From Azospirillum isscasi (GTDB lineage Bacteria; Pseudomonadota; Alphaproteobacteria; Azospirillales; Azospirillaceae), in NCBI RefSeq assembly GCF_030849505.1, contig NZ_JAUJFI010000029.1, positions 1 to 43,048 of the forward strand: a stretch of 43,048 nt of DNA, in the 5' to 3' direction. A program made the position numbers and the translations under genes. The notes below the pieces were generated by a model. That model saw nothing but the letters and a program-made list of their open reading frames with translations. It made no database searches and had not been told where the DNA came from. This document shows positions 34,739-43,048 of this stretch, piece by piece (position 1 is the stretch's first letter; the number at the start of each line of letters is the position of its first letter).

Positions 34739-37021
34739 TCAATGCGCGCCGTGGAAGGTGCGGCTGATGACGTCCATCTGCTGCTCGCGGGTCAGCTTGA
34801 TGAAGTTCACCGCGTAGCCCGACACCCGGATGGTGAGCTGCGGGTACAGCTCCGGATGGTCCATGGCGTGCAGCAGCGTCTCGCGGTCGAAGACGTTCAC
34901 GTTGATGTGGTGGCCGCCCTGGCCGAAATAGCCGTCCAGCATGCCCACCAGATTGTCCACCCGCTCACCCTCGGTCGGCCCCAGCGCGCCGGGGACGATG
35001 GTGAAGGTGTAGCTGATGCCGTCCTGGGCGTGGGCGTAGGGCAGCTTCGCCACCGACGCCATCGAGGCGATGGCCCCCTTGCGGTCGCGCCCGTGCATCG
35101 GGTTGGCCCCCGGTGCGAAGGGCTGGCCGGCCTTGCGCCCGTCCGGCGTGTTGCCGGTCTTCTTGCCATAGACCACGTTGGAGGTGATCGTCAGCACCGA
35201 CTGCGTCGGCACCGCGTCGCGGTAAGCCTTCTGCTTGCGCAGCAGGCCCATGAAGGTTTCCACCAGCCACACCGCGATGGAGTCCACCCGGTCGTCGTTG
35301 TTGCCGAAGGCCGGATAGTCGCCCTCGATCACGAAGTCGGTGGCAAGCCCGCGCTCGTCGCGCACCACCTTGACGGTGGCGTGCTTGATCGCCGACAGGC
35401 TGTCCGCGACCACGCTGAGGCCGGCGATGCCGCAGGCCATGGTGCGCAGCACGTCGCGGTCGTGCAGCGCCATCTCCAGCCGCTCGTACATGTACTTGTC
35501 GTGCATGAAGTGGATGGCGTTCAGCGTGTTCATGTAGGCGCGCGCCAGCCATTCCATCATCGGCAGCAGCCGCGCCACCACCGCGTCATGGTCCAGCACG
35601 TCGCCGGTCAGCGGCGCGAAGGCCGGGCCGACCTGCTCGCCGGACACCTCGTCGCGCCCGCCGTTGATGGCGTAGAGCAGCGTCTTGGCGAGGTTGGCGC
35701 GGGCGCCGAAGAACTGCATCTGCTTGCCGATCCGCATGGCCGAGACGCAGCAGGCGATGCCGTAGTCGTCGCCCCAGTAGGGCCGCATCAGGTCGTCGTT
35801 CTCGTACTGGACCGAGCAGGTCTTGATCGAGGTCTCGGCGCAGAATTTCTTGAAGCCCTCCGGCAGGCTCTCCGACCACAGCACGGTCAGGTTCGGCTCC
35901 GGCGCCGGGCCGAGGTTCTGGAGCGTGTGCAGCATGCGGAAGCTGCCCTTGGTCACCAGCGTGCGCCCGTCGAGCGCCATGCCGCCGATGCATTCGGTCA
36001 CCCAGGTCGGGTCGCCGGAGAAGAGCTGGTCGTATTCCGGCGTGCGCAGGAAGCGCACCATCCGCAGCTTGATCACGAACTGGTCGATCAGTTCCTGCGC
36101 GCCCGCCTCGTCCAGGCGGCCTTCGCGCAGGTCGCGGTCGATGTAGACGTCGAGGAAGCTCGACACGCGGCCCAGCGACATGGCCGCCCCGTTGGCCTCC
36201 TTCACCGCCGCCAGATAGGCGAGGTAGGTCCACTGCACCGCCTCGAAGGCCGTGGCCGCCGGGCGGGTCACGTCGAAGCCGTAGGATTCCGCCATCGTCA
36301 CGAGGTCGCGGAGCGCGCGGATCTGCTCGGTGATCTCCTCGCGCAGGCGCAGCGTGTTCTCGTCGATGCGGTCGAGTTCCAGGCTCCTGTACTGGGCCTT
36401 CTTGTCCTCGATCAGGGCATCGGCGCCATAAAGCGCCAGACGGCGGTAGTCGCCGATGATGCGCCCGCGGCCATAGGCGTCCGGCAGGCCGGTGATGACG
36501 CCGGACTTCCGGCAGCGCAGCATTTCTTCGGTGTAGACGTCGAAGACGCCGTCGTTGTGCGTCTTGCGGAGCGCCGGGAACACCTCGTCCAGCTTCGGCG
36601 AGGGGGTGAAGCCGTAGGCTTCCAGGCCGGTCTTGACCATGCGCCAGCCGCCGAAGGGCATGATCGACCGTTTCAGCGGCTTGTCCGTCTGAAGGCCGAC
36701 GACGACCTCAAGCTCCCGGTCGATGTAGCCGGGGGCATGGCTGACGATGGAGGATACCAGTTCCGTGTCGGCGTCCAGAACGCCGCCCTTGGCCGCGCGC
36801 TCCTCCTTCAGCAGGTCGCGCACCTTGTTCCACAGCGACAGGGTGCGGTCGCTGGCCGGGGAGAGGAAGCCGCCGTCGCCATCGTAGGGACGGACGTTCT
36901 TCACGATGAAATCGCGCAGATCGACCGCGGTCCGCCAGGAACCGGGCGCGAAACCCCGCCAGGGGTCCAGCGCCGTGGTTTCGGCAACGGGGGTTTTCGG
37001 TTCGAACATCAGGGAATCCAT
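34739..37021 (-). CDS. pflB: Pyruvate formate-lyase (formate C-acetyltransferase)
   Basis: The 760-residue glycyl-radical enzyme splits pyruvate and CoA into acetyl-CoA and formate. The adjacent catalytic cysteines are C424 and C425 (GIACCVSAM) and the radical glycine is Gly735 in RVSGYAVNF, close to E. coli PflB C418/C419 and G734. Length equals the E. coli protein. The ATG at 37021 follows AGAGG; the longer upstream frame covers the promoter. The activating enzyme PflA, needed to make the radical, is not next to it in this window. An FNR-type box lies upstream. It is a single-gene unit bounded by a hairpin. Confidence 0.95.
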   Translation of the reverse strand: MDSLMFEPKTPVAETTALDPWRGFAPGSWRTAVDLRDFIVKNVRPYDGDGGFLSPASDRTLSLWNKVRDLLKEERAAKGGVLDADTELVSSIVSHAPGYIDRELEVVVGLQTDKPLKRSIMPFGGWRMVKTGLEAYGFTPSPKLDEVFPALRKTHNDGVFDVYTEEMLRCRKSGVITGLPDAYGRGRIIGDYRRLALYGADALIEDKKAQYRSLELDRIDENTLRLREEITEQIRALRDLVTMAESYGFDVTRPAATAFEAVQWTYLAYLAAVKEANGAAMSLGRVSSFLDVYIDRDLREGRLDEAGAQELIDQFVIKLRMVRFLRTPEYDQLFSGDPTWVTECIGGMALDGRTLVTKGSFRMLHTLQNLGPAPEPNLTVLWSESLPEGFKKFCAETSIKTCSVQYENDDLMRPYWGDDYGIACCVSAMRIGKQMQFFGARANLAKTLLYAINGGRDEVSGEQVGPAFAPLTGDVLDHDAVVARLLPMMEWLARAYMNTLNAIHFMHDKYMYERLEMALHDRDVLRTMACGIAGLSVVADSLSAIKHATVKVVRDERGLATDFVIEGDYPAFGNNDDRVDSIAVWLVETFMGLLRKQKAYRDAVPTQSVLTITSNVVYGKKTGNTPDGRKAGQPFAPGANPMHGRDRKGAIASMASVAKLPYAHAQDGISYTFTIVPGALGPTEGERVDNLVGMLDGYFGQGGHHINVNVFDRETLLHAMDHPELYPQLTIRVSGYAVNFIKLTREQQMDVISRTFHGAH

Positions 37022-37132
37022 GACGCGCCTCTGTTGGTCTGCGGCGGTCCCTGCCCTCCCCGGCGGGGGCCGCGCCACGTTGCGCGGCGCCGGACCGGAC
37101 GAACCGCCCGGCCAAGCATCGCGCTTGCCCGA

Positions 37133-37138
37133 ATAGTA
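37133..37138 (-). promoter_or_regulatory. Candidate -10 element of pflB
   Basis: TACTAT on the minus strand matches 4 of 6 bases of the -10 consensus. A start near 37126-37129 would put the FNR box centre near -41.5 to -44.5, the spacing of a class II FNR-activated promoter. The leader would be about 105 nt. Confidence 0.45.
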
Positions 37139-37163
37139 AGCGCCTGAAGGTCAGCCTGTCACA

Positions 37164-37177
37164 TTGATCCCAGTCAA
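37164..37177. promoter_or_regulatory. FNR-type box upstream of pflB
   Basis: TTGATCCCAGTCAA matches the FNR/FixK consensus TTGAT-N4-ATCAA at 9 of 10 fixed positions. It lies 143 bp before the pflB start and about 41-45 bp before the predicted transcription start. It implies oxygen-limited induction of pflB. Confidence 0.7.
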
Positions 37178-37331
37178 TCAAACTCTGCGAAATACGCAGG
37201 GCACCATCCAAGTTACTTCAGATCCCAAAAACTGGGACAATTGGCGGCTTTTGCGGCGCAGCATTTGAGACAATCTATCGAAAATCGAACATTTTCATTT
37301 GACCGGCCGGTTTTAGAACAGACGGTCGGGA

Positions 37332-37940
37332 TCAGCGCAGCGCGCTTGCGATATCTTGCGCCAGCCGGGCCAGCGTGCGGCCGAGGGCCTCCGCCACGGC
37401 TCCCGGATCGGCACCCCGGTCGGCGGCACCACCCACCGGCTCCTGCACCGCGGTGTGGCCCAGCCGCCGCAGACGGTCGCCGCCCTGGTCGAAGACGCGC
37501 CAGCGCGCCTCCAGCACCGCCGGCCCGCCCTCCGCCGCGTCGAAGCGGTCCAGGGTGACCTCCACCACCTGGGACAGCGGGAATTCGCGCTGGAGCGGCA
37601 GGCCGACGACCTCCGCCCCCGGCAGATCCGCCTCCAGGTTCCGCAGCAGCGCGCGGGTCACCATCTCGTCGATGGGGCTGCCCCAGCGGTCGAACTCCAT
37701 GACCACCAGCCGGTTGCCCGGCGCCCGCAGCACCAGTTCGGGCCGATCGAGGTAGCCGGGAATCTTCACGCCCTCCAGCCCGATCACCCGCCGCTGGGCG
37801 TCCGCGCTCCGCGGCGGCGCGGCGTCCGGCGCCGCCGCGTCCAGATGGTAGAAGCGGCTGGGCGGCGTGCTGCAGGCGGCCAGCAGGGCCAGGACAGAGG
37901 CGCACAGCAGAAGGCGGCGGGTGTCGGGAATCGGGGCCAT
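37332..37940 (-). CDS. pqiC: PqiC-like lipoprotein of the Pqi lipid-transport system
   Basis: The 202-residue protein has a lipoprotein signal peptide, RRLLLCASVLALLAACSTPPSRFYHL, with the lipobox Leu-Ala-Ala-Cys at residues about 20-23. The mature part matches the ABC-transport auxiliary (PqiC/YmbA) family, with FYHL at the start and VVEVTLDRFDA in the middle. PqiC is an outer-membrane lipoprotein that meets the PqiB tube. The ATG at 37940 follows GAGG, 8 bp after the pqiB stop. It is the last gene of pqiA-pqiB-pqiC. Confidence 0.88.
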   Translation of the reverse strand: MAPIPDTRRLLLCASVLALLAACSTPPSRFYHLDAAAPDAAPPRSADAQRRVIGLEGVKIPGYLDRPELVLRAPGNRLVVMEFDRWGSPIDEMVTRALLRNLEADLPGAEVVGLPLQREFPLSQVVEVTLDRFDAAEGGPAVLEARWRVFDQGGDRLRRLGHTAVQEPVGGAADRGADPGAVAEALGRTLARLAQDIASALR

Positions 37941-37948
37941 GGGTGTCC

Positions 37949-39673
37949 TCAACCGCGTTTGCCCCGGATCAGGGCTTCGGGATGGCGTTCGAGATAGTCG
38001 GTCAGGCCGCGGATGGACCGGGCCGCGGCGGTCAGCTCGCGCACCAGCCCCTGGAGGTCGCTGGCGACGGGCTTGGTCGTGTTGACCAGACTGTCCGTGC
38101 TGCTCAGCGTCTGTTCCGCCTGCCGGACCAGCTTGGAGGTGTTCTCCGCCACGTCGCGCAGGGCGCGGATGGTCGGCCCTCCCTCCGTGCCCAGCGTCTG
38201 GGTGGTCTTCTCCAGCTCCGCCAGCGACCGGCTGAGCGAGACGAGGGATTGCGCCACCTCCGGCGAACCGAGCAGCGCGCCGGCCTTCTGGATGGTGGAG
38301 CGCAACTCCGTCACCGTTTCGGCGATGGGGGCGCGGGCCAGCTCGTTCATCAGGTCGGTGGCGGTGCGGGTCGCCGTGTCCAGCACGTTCGGCTGGGACG
38401 GCAGCTCCGGATAGGGACCGCCGGTGATCAACGTTTCGTTCGGCGCGTTGGGGAACAGGTCGAGCGTCACGATCAGCTCGCCGGTCAGCAGGTTGCCGGT
38501 GCGCAACTGCGCCCGCAGCCCCTGCTCCACCAGTGTCTTCATGCGGGCGTAGGCGATCTCGGTGTCGCGCGACGCGGGCAGGTCGGCGCCCAGCCGCTCC
38601 GGCTCGATGTTCAGGGTCACGGGGATGCGGGCCTCGCCGCTCACCGGGTCCACGTCCAGCCGGATGTCGGTCACCTCGCCCACGCGGATGCCACGGAACT
38701 CCACCGCGGAGCCCGGATGCAGGCCGCGCACCGACCCGTCGAAATGCACCAGGAAGGGCACCCGCCGGGTGAAGCGCGCGTCGCTGGCGGCGTTGCGGCT
38801 CTCGTAGAGGGGGAAGTCCGTGCCCTCCGCCGCGGTCTCTCCACTGTCGGACGGACCGCCCAGCCCCGGCGTCTCGAAGGACACCCCGCCGGTCACCAGC
38901 GACTGGAGCGATTCCAGCGCCACCGTCGGCCCCTCCGGCCCGATGGAAACCGACAGGCCGCTGGCGTTCCAGAACCGGGTGTTCGGGCGGACAATGCGGT
39001 CGTAAGGCGCGTGGATGAACACCGGGAGGGTCAGCGACTGCCAATCCTGGGAGAATTCGTAGCCCACGACCTCGCCGACCTGGATGCCGCGGTAGGTGAT
39101 CGGCGCCCCCGGCCCCAGCCCGCCCAGCCGGTCGGCCCGCAGCGCGAAGCGCCGTCCCGGCGAGCTGGAGCGGATCAGCGGCGGCTCCTCCAACCCGCGG
39201 AAAGCGGTGAGCGCCTGGCCGCCGCCGGTTCCGGGGTCCATGCCGATGTAGGCGCCCGACACCAGCGTGCTGAGGCCCGACACGCCGCCGAAGCCCAGCC
39301 GCGGCTTCACCACCCAGAAATTCGTCCGGTCGTTGAGGTAGGAGGCCGCCCCCTTCACCATGCGCACCGTGACGATGACGTTCGACAGGTCGGGCGACAC
39401 CGCCACCCCCTGCACCGTCCCGACATCCACGTCGCGGTAGCGCACGCGGGTCTTGCCGGGTTCCAGCCCTTCCGCGGTGTCGAAGGTGATGGTGATGGTC
39501 GGGCCGCGCTCGTTCAGCGTCTTCCAGGCCAGCCAGCCGCCGACCAGGGCGGCGACCAGCGGCACCAGCCAGACCAGCGGCAGGCCGCGGCGGCGGCGGA
39601 TCACCGGGCTGGCCGGTTCCGTGTTCGGGCGCGGCTCAGTCATGGCGGGTTCAGTCATGGCGGGTTCAGTCAT
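37949..39673 (-). CDS. pqiB: PqiB, MCE-domain lipid-transport protein
   Basis: The 574-residue protein has one N-terminal membrane anchor (LPLVWLVPLVAALVGGWLAWKTL) and three MCE domains (start of each: GPTITITFDTAEGLEPGKTRVRYRDVDVGTV, RRFALRADRLGGLGPGAPITYRGIQVGEV, FLVHFDGSVRGLHPGSAVEFRGIRVGEV), then a helical C-terminal part that forms the needle. It spans the periplasm and shuttles lipids between membranes. The N-terminus is encoded by a 15-bp tandem repeat giving MTEPAMTEPAMTEP, so three starts are possible; I took the first, whose ATGACTGA overlaps the pqiA stop by 8 bp. Confidence 0.93.
   Translation of the reverse strand: MTEPAMTEPAMTEPRPNTEPASPVIRRRRGLPLVWLVPLVAALVGGWLAWKTLNERGPTITITFDTAEGLEPGKTRVRYRDVDVGTVQGVAVSPDLSNVIVTVRMVKGAASYLNDRTNFWVVKPRLGFGGVSGLSTLVSGAYIGMDPGTGGGQALTAFRGLEEPPLIRSSSPGRRFALRADRLGGLGPGAPITYRGIQVGEVVGYEFSQDWQSLTLPVFIHAPYDRIVRPNTRFWNASGLSVSIGPEGPTVALESLQSLVTGGVSFETPGLGGPSDSGETAAEGTDFPLYESRNAASDARFTRRVPFLVHFDGSVRGLHPGSAVEFRGIRVGEVTDIRLDVDPVSGEARIPVTLNIEPERLGADLPASRDTEIAYARMKTLVEQGLRAQLRTGNLLTGELIVTLDLFPNAPNETLITGGPYPELPSQPNVLDTATRTATDLMNELARAPIAETVTELRSTIQKAGALLGSPEVAQSLVSLSRSLAELEKTTQTLGTEGGPTIRALRDVAENTSKLVRQAEQTLSSTDSLVNTTKPVASDLQGLVRELTAAARSIRGLTDYLERHPEALIRGKRG
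39629..39673 (-). repeat. 15-bp tandem repeat encoding alternative starts of pqiB
   Basis: On the minus strand ATGACTGAACCCGCC occurs exactly twice (39673-39659, 39658-39644), followed by a degenerate third unit (39643-39629). Each unit begins with an in-frame ATG, so PqiB has three possible starts. Gain or loss of a unit by slippage would keep the frame. Confidence 0.8.
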
Positions 39674-40910
39674 GGGAGGAATCCCGGCGCTGCGGCTCGT
39701 CCCAGATCAGCCGCGGGTCGAAGGACTCCGACGCCAGCATGGTGATGACCACGACCGCGGCGAAGGCGACCGCCCCCAGCTCCGCATGGATTGTGGCGAT
39801 GGCGCCCAGTTGGACCAGGGCCGCCAGCAGCGAGATCATGAAGATGTCCACCATGGACCAACGCCCCACCCCCTCGATCAGCCGGTAGAGCCGCGTCCGG
39901 TCACGCCGCCGCTTCGGCGAGCGCCGCTGCACCGACCACAGCAGATAGGCCAGCCCGATCAGCTTCAGCACCGGCACGGTGATGCTGGCGAAGAAGACCA
40001 GCAGGGCCACCGGCCACATCTCCGCCGCGATCAGTTCCTCCACTCCCGACAGGATGGTGTCGGGCTGGCCGGCGCCGAAATAAACCACGGTCATGATCGG
40101 CAGCAGGTTCGCCGGGATGTAGAGGATGACCGCGGCGGCGATCAGCGCCCAGCCTCGCCGCAGGCTGTCCGGCTTGCGGTGGTGCAGGCCGGCGCCGCAG
40201 CGCGGGCAATCGCCTTCCGTCCCGGCGACGACCTGATGGCAGTCGTGGCAGGCGGTCAACCGCGCCGGACCGGCGGCGGCGGCCTGGGCCGCGCGGGTCT
40301 GCGGCGCGATCCGCTCCCACACCTCGAAGGGGCTGAGCGACGCCTGCCCCCACACCTGCACCAGGATGAAGGCGACCAGGGCGGCCAGCGACGCTCCCGG
40401 CTCCAGTTCCGCCAGATCGGACAGCTTCACATAGGCGACGATCAGGCCCAGCAGGAAGACCTCGGCCATCGCCCAGCGGCGCAGCCGCGCCACCGTCCGG
40501 AAGGTCCAGGCGGCCCCCGGCGCCGCCCGACGCCCGGCGGCGAGAGGCATCACGACATAGAGCGTGCCCAGAACCTGAGCCAGCGGCGCCAGGAACAGCA
40601 CGAAGAAGACCAGGACGCCCAGCACCTCGTACCCGCCGTCCCACAGCGCCACGGAACCGCTGAGCAGAGTCGCCGTCTGCGCCCGCCCTTCCAGTTCGAA
40701 GGTCAGGACCGGGAAAAGGTTGGCGGTGACGAACAGGATCACCGAGGCGATGGCGAGGGCCACCGCGTGCCCCAACCCGCCGCTGCGGAAATGGCGCAGC
40801 ACCGCGCCGCAGCGGCGGCATTCCGCGCGGTGACCGGGCACCGCCGGCGGCAGGGCGTGCTGCGCCCCGCAGTCGTGGCAGAGGATGATCGGGTGGTCCG
40901 GTGCGGTCAT
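39666..40910 (-). CDS. pqiA: PqiA, integral membrane partner of PqiB
   Basis: The 414-residue protein has two repeated halves, each with a small zinc-ribbon-like region (CHDCGAQH...CRRCGAVLR; CHDCHQVV...CPRCGAGLH) and a four-segment membrane domain of the paraquat-inducible protein A family. Conserved motifs are HAVALAIASVILFVTANLFPVLTF and GWALIAAAVILYIPANLLPIMTV. PqiA is thought to load lipids into the PqiB tube. It heads the operon. The ATG at 40910 has no strong ribosome site. The gene stops 8 bp inside pqiB. Confidence 0.93.
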   Translation of the reverse strand: MTAPDHPIILCHDCGAQHALPPAVPGHRAECRRCGAVLRHFRSGGLGHAVALAIASVILFVTANLFPVLTFELEGRAQTATLLSGSVALWDGGYEVLGVLVFFVLFLAPLAQVLGTLYVVMPLAAGRRAAPGAAWTFRTVARLRRWAMAEVFLLGLIVAYVKLSDLAELEPGASLAALVAFILVQVWGQASLSPFEVWERIAPQTRAAQAAAAGPARLTACHDCHQVVAGTEGDCPRCGAGLHHRKPDSLRRGWALIAAAVILYIPANLLPIMTVVYFGAGQPDTILSGVEELIAAEMWPVALLVFFASITVPVLKLIGLAYLLWSVQRRSPKRRRDRTRLYRLIEGVGRWSMVDIFMISLLAALVQLGAIATIHAELGAVAFAAVVVITMLASESFDPRLIWDEPQRRDSSHD

Positions 40911-41011
40911 AGCGTTGGCTTAACATTTCCCGCGCGGGAAAGGTCCGCCGATTGCGGATAACGCCGGCGGAGGAACACCGACCGGGGCAGACCGCAGGCC
41001 CCTGGACGGAA

Positions 41012-41041
41012 AAGCCCTTCCCCGCGGGTGGGGAAGGGCTT
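41012..41041 (-). terminator. Rho-independent terminator after the PPC-like gene
   Basis: AAGCCCTTCCCC (41012-41023) pairs perfectly with GGGGAAGGGCTT (41030-41041) around a 6-nt loop. Read on the minus strand, the stem is followed by TTTT, and it lies 29 bp after the stop at 41071. Confidence 0.85.
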
Positions 41042-41070
41042 GGGCCTTTTGCGGAGAATGGAAAACGCGC

Positions 41071-41772
41071 TCAGACGAACAGACTGAAACTGCCCATGAG
41101 CTTCTGCGTGCCGGTCTGGCCGGTGGGGATCGAGTTCAGGCTCGACGCCGCCTGGCTCAACCCATCCAGCATGGCCTGCTGGCCGGTGGAGAGGTTGAAG
41201 GGGCTTTCCCCCTTCTTCGGGGCCTTGGCGACCGTGTCGTAATCCTGGGTGTAGCCGCCCATGCCGAGCTGGATGGCGTAGTTCTTGGGATCCTTGGTCG
41301 ACTGCCCCTTCTCGCGCGTCAGGCGCAGCGTGTAGTCGCCGCGGTCGAGCTCGTACTCGCCCTGCATCATGCTCTTGAAGGCGTCGTAATTCTTCCCGCT
41401 GTTCTTGTCGCTGTCGGCCAGGACGGTGCCGAACTTGGACATCACCTGGACGCGCAGCCCCTCGTCGCCCACCTGGCCGAGGGTCACCTCGCCCTTCGTG
41501 GTCACGCGGAACTTGTAGAAATCGACGGGATCGTCGGCGCCCAGCGCGCCGACCACGTTCAGACGGGTCACGTTCTTGGCGAGAACGCCCATGTCGGTGG
41601 CGAAACCGGGCGTGTTGACGGAGGATTTGCGGACGTCCTTGCGGAATTCCTGCACGTTCGCGGACGCGGAGGCCTGCGCCTCCCGCTGGGCGTTCAGGCG
41701 ATCGACGGCGGCGGACACGGACTTGTTGAGGTCCGCAACCATTTGACCAACGCCGGCCAATGCGTCTGACAT
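41071..41772 (-). CDS. PPC-domain-like protein, unknown function
   Basis: The 233-residue protein has a helical N-terminal part (1-65, ALAGVGQMVADLNKSVSAAVDRLNAQREAQASASANVQEFRKD) and then a beta-rich region (about 80-180) like the bacterial pre-peptidase C-terminal (PPC) fold: DPVDFYKFRVTTKGEVTLGQV, LRVQVMSKFGTVLADSD, GDYTLRLTRE. The C-terminus ends GSFSLFV, a hydrophobic tail of the kind seen in some secreted proteins. No signal peptide or membrane segment is present. The ATG at 41772 follows GGGAGGGG; a TTG-type extension in the frame is unlikely. It lies 109 bp downstream of the TPR-glycosyltransferase gene. Export by another route is inference. Confidence 0.7.
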   Translation of the reverse strand: MSDALAGVGQMVADLNKSVSAAVDRLNAQREAQASASANVQEFRKDVRKSSVNTPGFATDMGVLAKNVTRLNVVGALGADDPVDFYKFRVTTKGEVTLGQVGDEGLRVQVMSKFGTVLADSDKNSGKNYDAFKSMMQGEYELDRGDYTLRLTREKGQSTKDPKNYAIQLGMGGYTQDYDTVAKAPKKGESPFNLSTGQQAMLDGLSQAASSLNSIPTGQTGTQKLMGSFSLFV

Positions 41773-41880
41773 GACACCCCTCCCTTCAGGCACGCCCCCG
41801 AAGGGGAAGCGCGAATGGATCGCTGAACCCCGACTCTACCGCAAAGCACGTAAAGTTGCGAATTGTTTTTCGCCGAAATT

Positions 41881-43048
41881 TCAGATAGGTCGCCGGGCGA
41901 GTTGTGCGGCCATCCGTTTCGGCACGTCGGCGATGTCCTCCCCGGCGCGCGGCTGGAACAGGCGCTGCGCCGGAAACCAGGGACGCACCGCGGTGCCGAG
42001 CTGGGTCCAGTCCCGCCCCCCGAACCGCCAGACCGGCACGCCGAGCGCCGCCGCCAGTTCCCCCACGGCCATGGCGGGGGAGATCACGAGGTCCAGCGCC
42101 GTCATCAGCGCCGCCGTCCCGTCGAAATCGTCGGTCAGATCCAGATCGCCCCAGCGGTGGACGGCCACCCCGAAACGCTGCTCCGCCGCGGCGAGTTCGG
42201 CCTCGCACGCGCCGTACTGGAGGTTGACGAAGACCACGCCCGGCACGGCGAACAGCGGCCCCCACCGGTCGAGCCGGCTGTAGGCGGCCCGGCGCGATTC
42301 GGTCATCAGCGCGCTGCGCCAGCCGATTCCCACCCGGAGGCCGGGACCGAGCGCCGCCACCCGGTCCCGCCACCGGGCCACCCGCTCCGGATCGGGCACC
42401 AGCCAGCCGCCGTCCTGCGCCGCGAAAGCGGACAGGTCCCGGCGGAAGACCCGCGCCAGGGAGCCGATGGGAACATGGAGGTCGCAGTCGGGCACCCCCT
42501 CCGGATCGGGCCGCTGGGCGCGCACCAGGGCCGCGGGGAAGGAACGGGCGAACAGGGGCACCAGCCGCCGGTCGGTCTCGATCACCACGGACCGGGCGCA
42601 CGCGATGGCCTCCGCGCACAGCGAGGAGAACAGGATGGTGTCGCCCACCCCCTGCTCCCCCCAGACCAGCAGGCGCTTGCCGGCCAGTTCCTCGCCACGC
42701 CACGCGGGCATCCGCGGCGGACGCCCCGCCCCCACCTGCCCGGACGCGAAGCGCCAGCCATAGCCGGCCCAGCCCTCCGCCAGATCGCCGCGCTCCAGCC
42801 GCAGCAGACCGCGGTTGAAATGGGCCAGCGCCAGATCGGGCGTCAGCCGCAGCGCCCGCCCGTACAGCGTCTCCGCCCGCCGCCCGCCGCCCAGCCGCTG
42901 CACGGCCAACCCCAGATTGCTGAGCGCCGCCGCGTAGGCCGGGTCGAGCGCCAGGGCGCGGCGGAACCAGCGCGCCGCCTCGGCATGGCGGAGCCGCCCC
43001 TGCAAGGCGTGGCCGAAATTGTTGTTGGCGCGCGGTTCGTCCGGCAAC
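41881..43048 (-). CDS. TPR-glycosyltransferase-like protein, truncated at the right edge
   Basis: The visible 389 residues, cut at the right edge, contain two to three TPR units (ANNNFGHALQGRLRHAEAARWFRRALALDP, AAALSNLGLAVQRLGGGRRAETLYGRALRLTP, ALAHFNRGLLRLERGDLAEGWAGYGWRF) and then a GT9/GT-B-like half (LLVWGEQGVGDTILFSSLCAE, RVGIGWRS, DLVISPAMAVGELAAALGVPVW). Such proteins are common near flagellar and surface-glycan genes in alphaproteobacteria, where they may glycosylate flagellin. The N-terminus is off the window, so the first visible codon is not a start. The neighbour is the PPC-like gene downstream on the same strand. Confidence 0.82.
   Translation of the reverse strand, partial: LPDEPRANNNFGHALQGRLRHAEAARWFRRALALDPAYAAALSNLGLAVQRLGGGRRAETLYGRALRLTPDLALAHFNRGLLRLERGDLAEGWAGYGWRFASGQVGAGRPPRMPAWRGEELAGKRLLVWGEQGVGDTILFSSLCAEAIACARSVVIETDRRLVPLFARSFPAALVRAQRPDPEGVPDCDLHVPIGSLARVFRRDLSAFAAQDGGWLVPDPERVARWRDRVAALGPGLRVGIGWRSALMTESRRAAYSRLDRWGPLFAVPGVVFVNLQYGACEAELAAAEQRFGVAVHRWGDLDLTDDFDGTAALMTALDLVISPAMAVGELAAALGVPVWRFGGRDWTQLGTAVRPWFPAQRLFQPRAGEDIADVPKRMAAQLARRPI

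Larger units (their letters stand above)
37022..37331. promoter_or_regulatory. pflB promoter region and end of pqi operon
   Basis: This 310-bp non-coding, relatively AT-rich region lies between pqiC and pflB, both on the minus strand. It contains the FNR-type box at 37164-37177, a candidate -10 at 37133-37138, the hairpins CTGCG-N5-CGCAG (37185-37199) and TCCCA-N5-TGGGA (37223-37237), and the palindrome ACCGGCCGGT (37302-37311) just after the pqiC stop. No coding frame or RNA gene is recognisable. Confidence 0.6.

Overview
The window is about 43 kb of very GC-rich bacterial chromosome with alphaproteobacterial character. An Azospirillum-like member of the Rhodospirillales fits best. This rests on an NAD-linked fdsGBA-fdhD-fdsD formate dehydrogenase, a polyhydroxyalkanoate phasin, an RpoE-ChrR pair, a DinB with an N-terminal zinc ribbon, a GTTC-N7-GTTC LexA box and G+C-rich palindromic intergenic repeats. 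The genus is an inference from protein content; no rRNA or other taxonomic marker is present. Nearly all genes are chromosomal housekeeping, stress or metabolic functions. I see no integrase, transposase, phage module, CRISPR array, tRNA or rRNA.

Layout. 1-2.4 kb: the N-terminal part of a membrane sensor protein (minus strand, cut by the left edge), divergent from a Bcr/CflA-type MFS exporter. 2.5-9.8 kb: a LysR regulator followed by the five-gene formate dehydrogenase operon. A perfect inverted repeat with T-N11-A geometry lies between them, and a 141-bp nested palindromic element lies inside the operon. 9.8-13.1 kb: a MarR regulator, rimO, a CsaA-like tRNA-binding protein and a phasin with a very clear promoter and two related palindromes. 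13.1-19.7 kb: a TetR regulator, a GT39-like membrane glycosyltransferase, hflX, a DUF2934 protein and ilvD with a strong hairpin. 19.9-23.0 kb: an HWE/HisKA_2 sensor kinase, a DUF1624 membrane protein with a Cys-rich tail and an unrecognised, compositionally odd gene. 23.1-26.5 kb: a YihY/DUF3618 pair, a DMT (YdcZ) exporter and its AraC neighbour. 26.5-30.4 kb: an ABC-F ATPase, an FAD oxidoreductase, two small proteins and an orphan PAAR-like DUF4280 protein. 30.5-37.3 kb: dinB with a LexA box, rpoE-chrR, a sigma-54 activator and pflB with an FNR-type box. 37.3-40.9 kb: the pqiABC lipid-transport operon. 41.0-43.0 kb: a PPC-like protein and a TPR-glycosyltransferase cut by the right edge.

How the parts relate. 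Two modules concern formate. Pyruvate formate-lyase makes it, probably under low oxygen given the FNR-type box, and the soluble NAD-dependent formate dehydrogenase oxidises it to CO2. They lie 26 kb apart and show different regulatory signals. Stress functions are spread through the window: RpoE-ChrR, SOS-controlled dinB, and candidate general-stress promoters before DUF3618-yihY, DUF2934 and a 51-residue hydrophilic protein. I found no convincing new defence or mobile system. The best unexplained items are the gene at 22.1-23.0 kb, the PPC-like protein at 41.1-41.8 kb, the orphan DUF4280 protein, and several well-formed operator-like palindromes.
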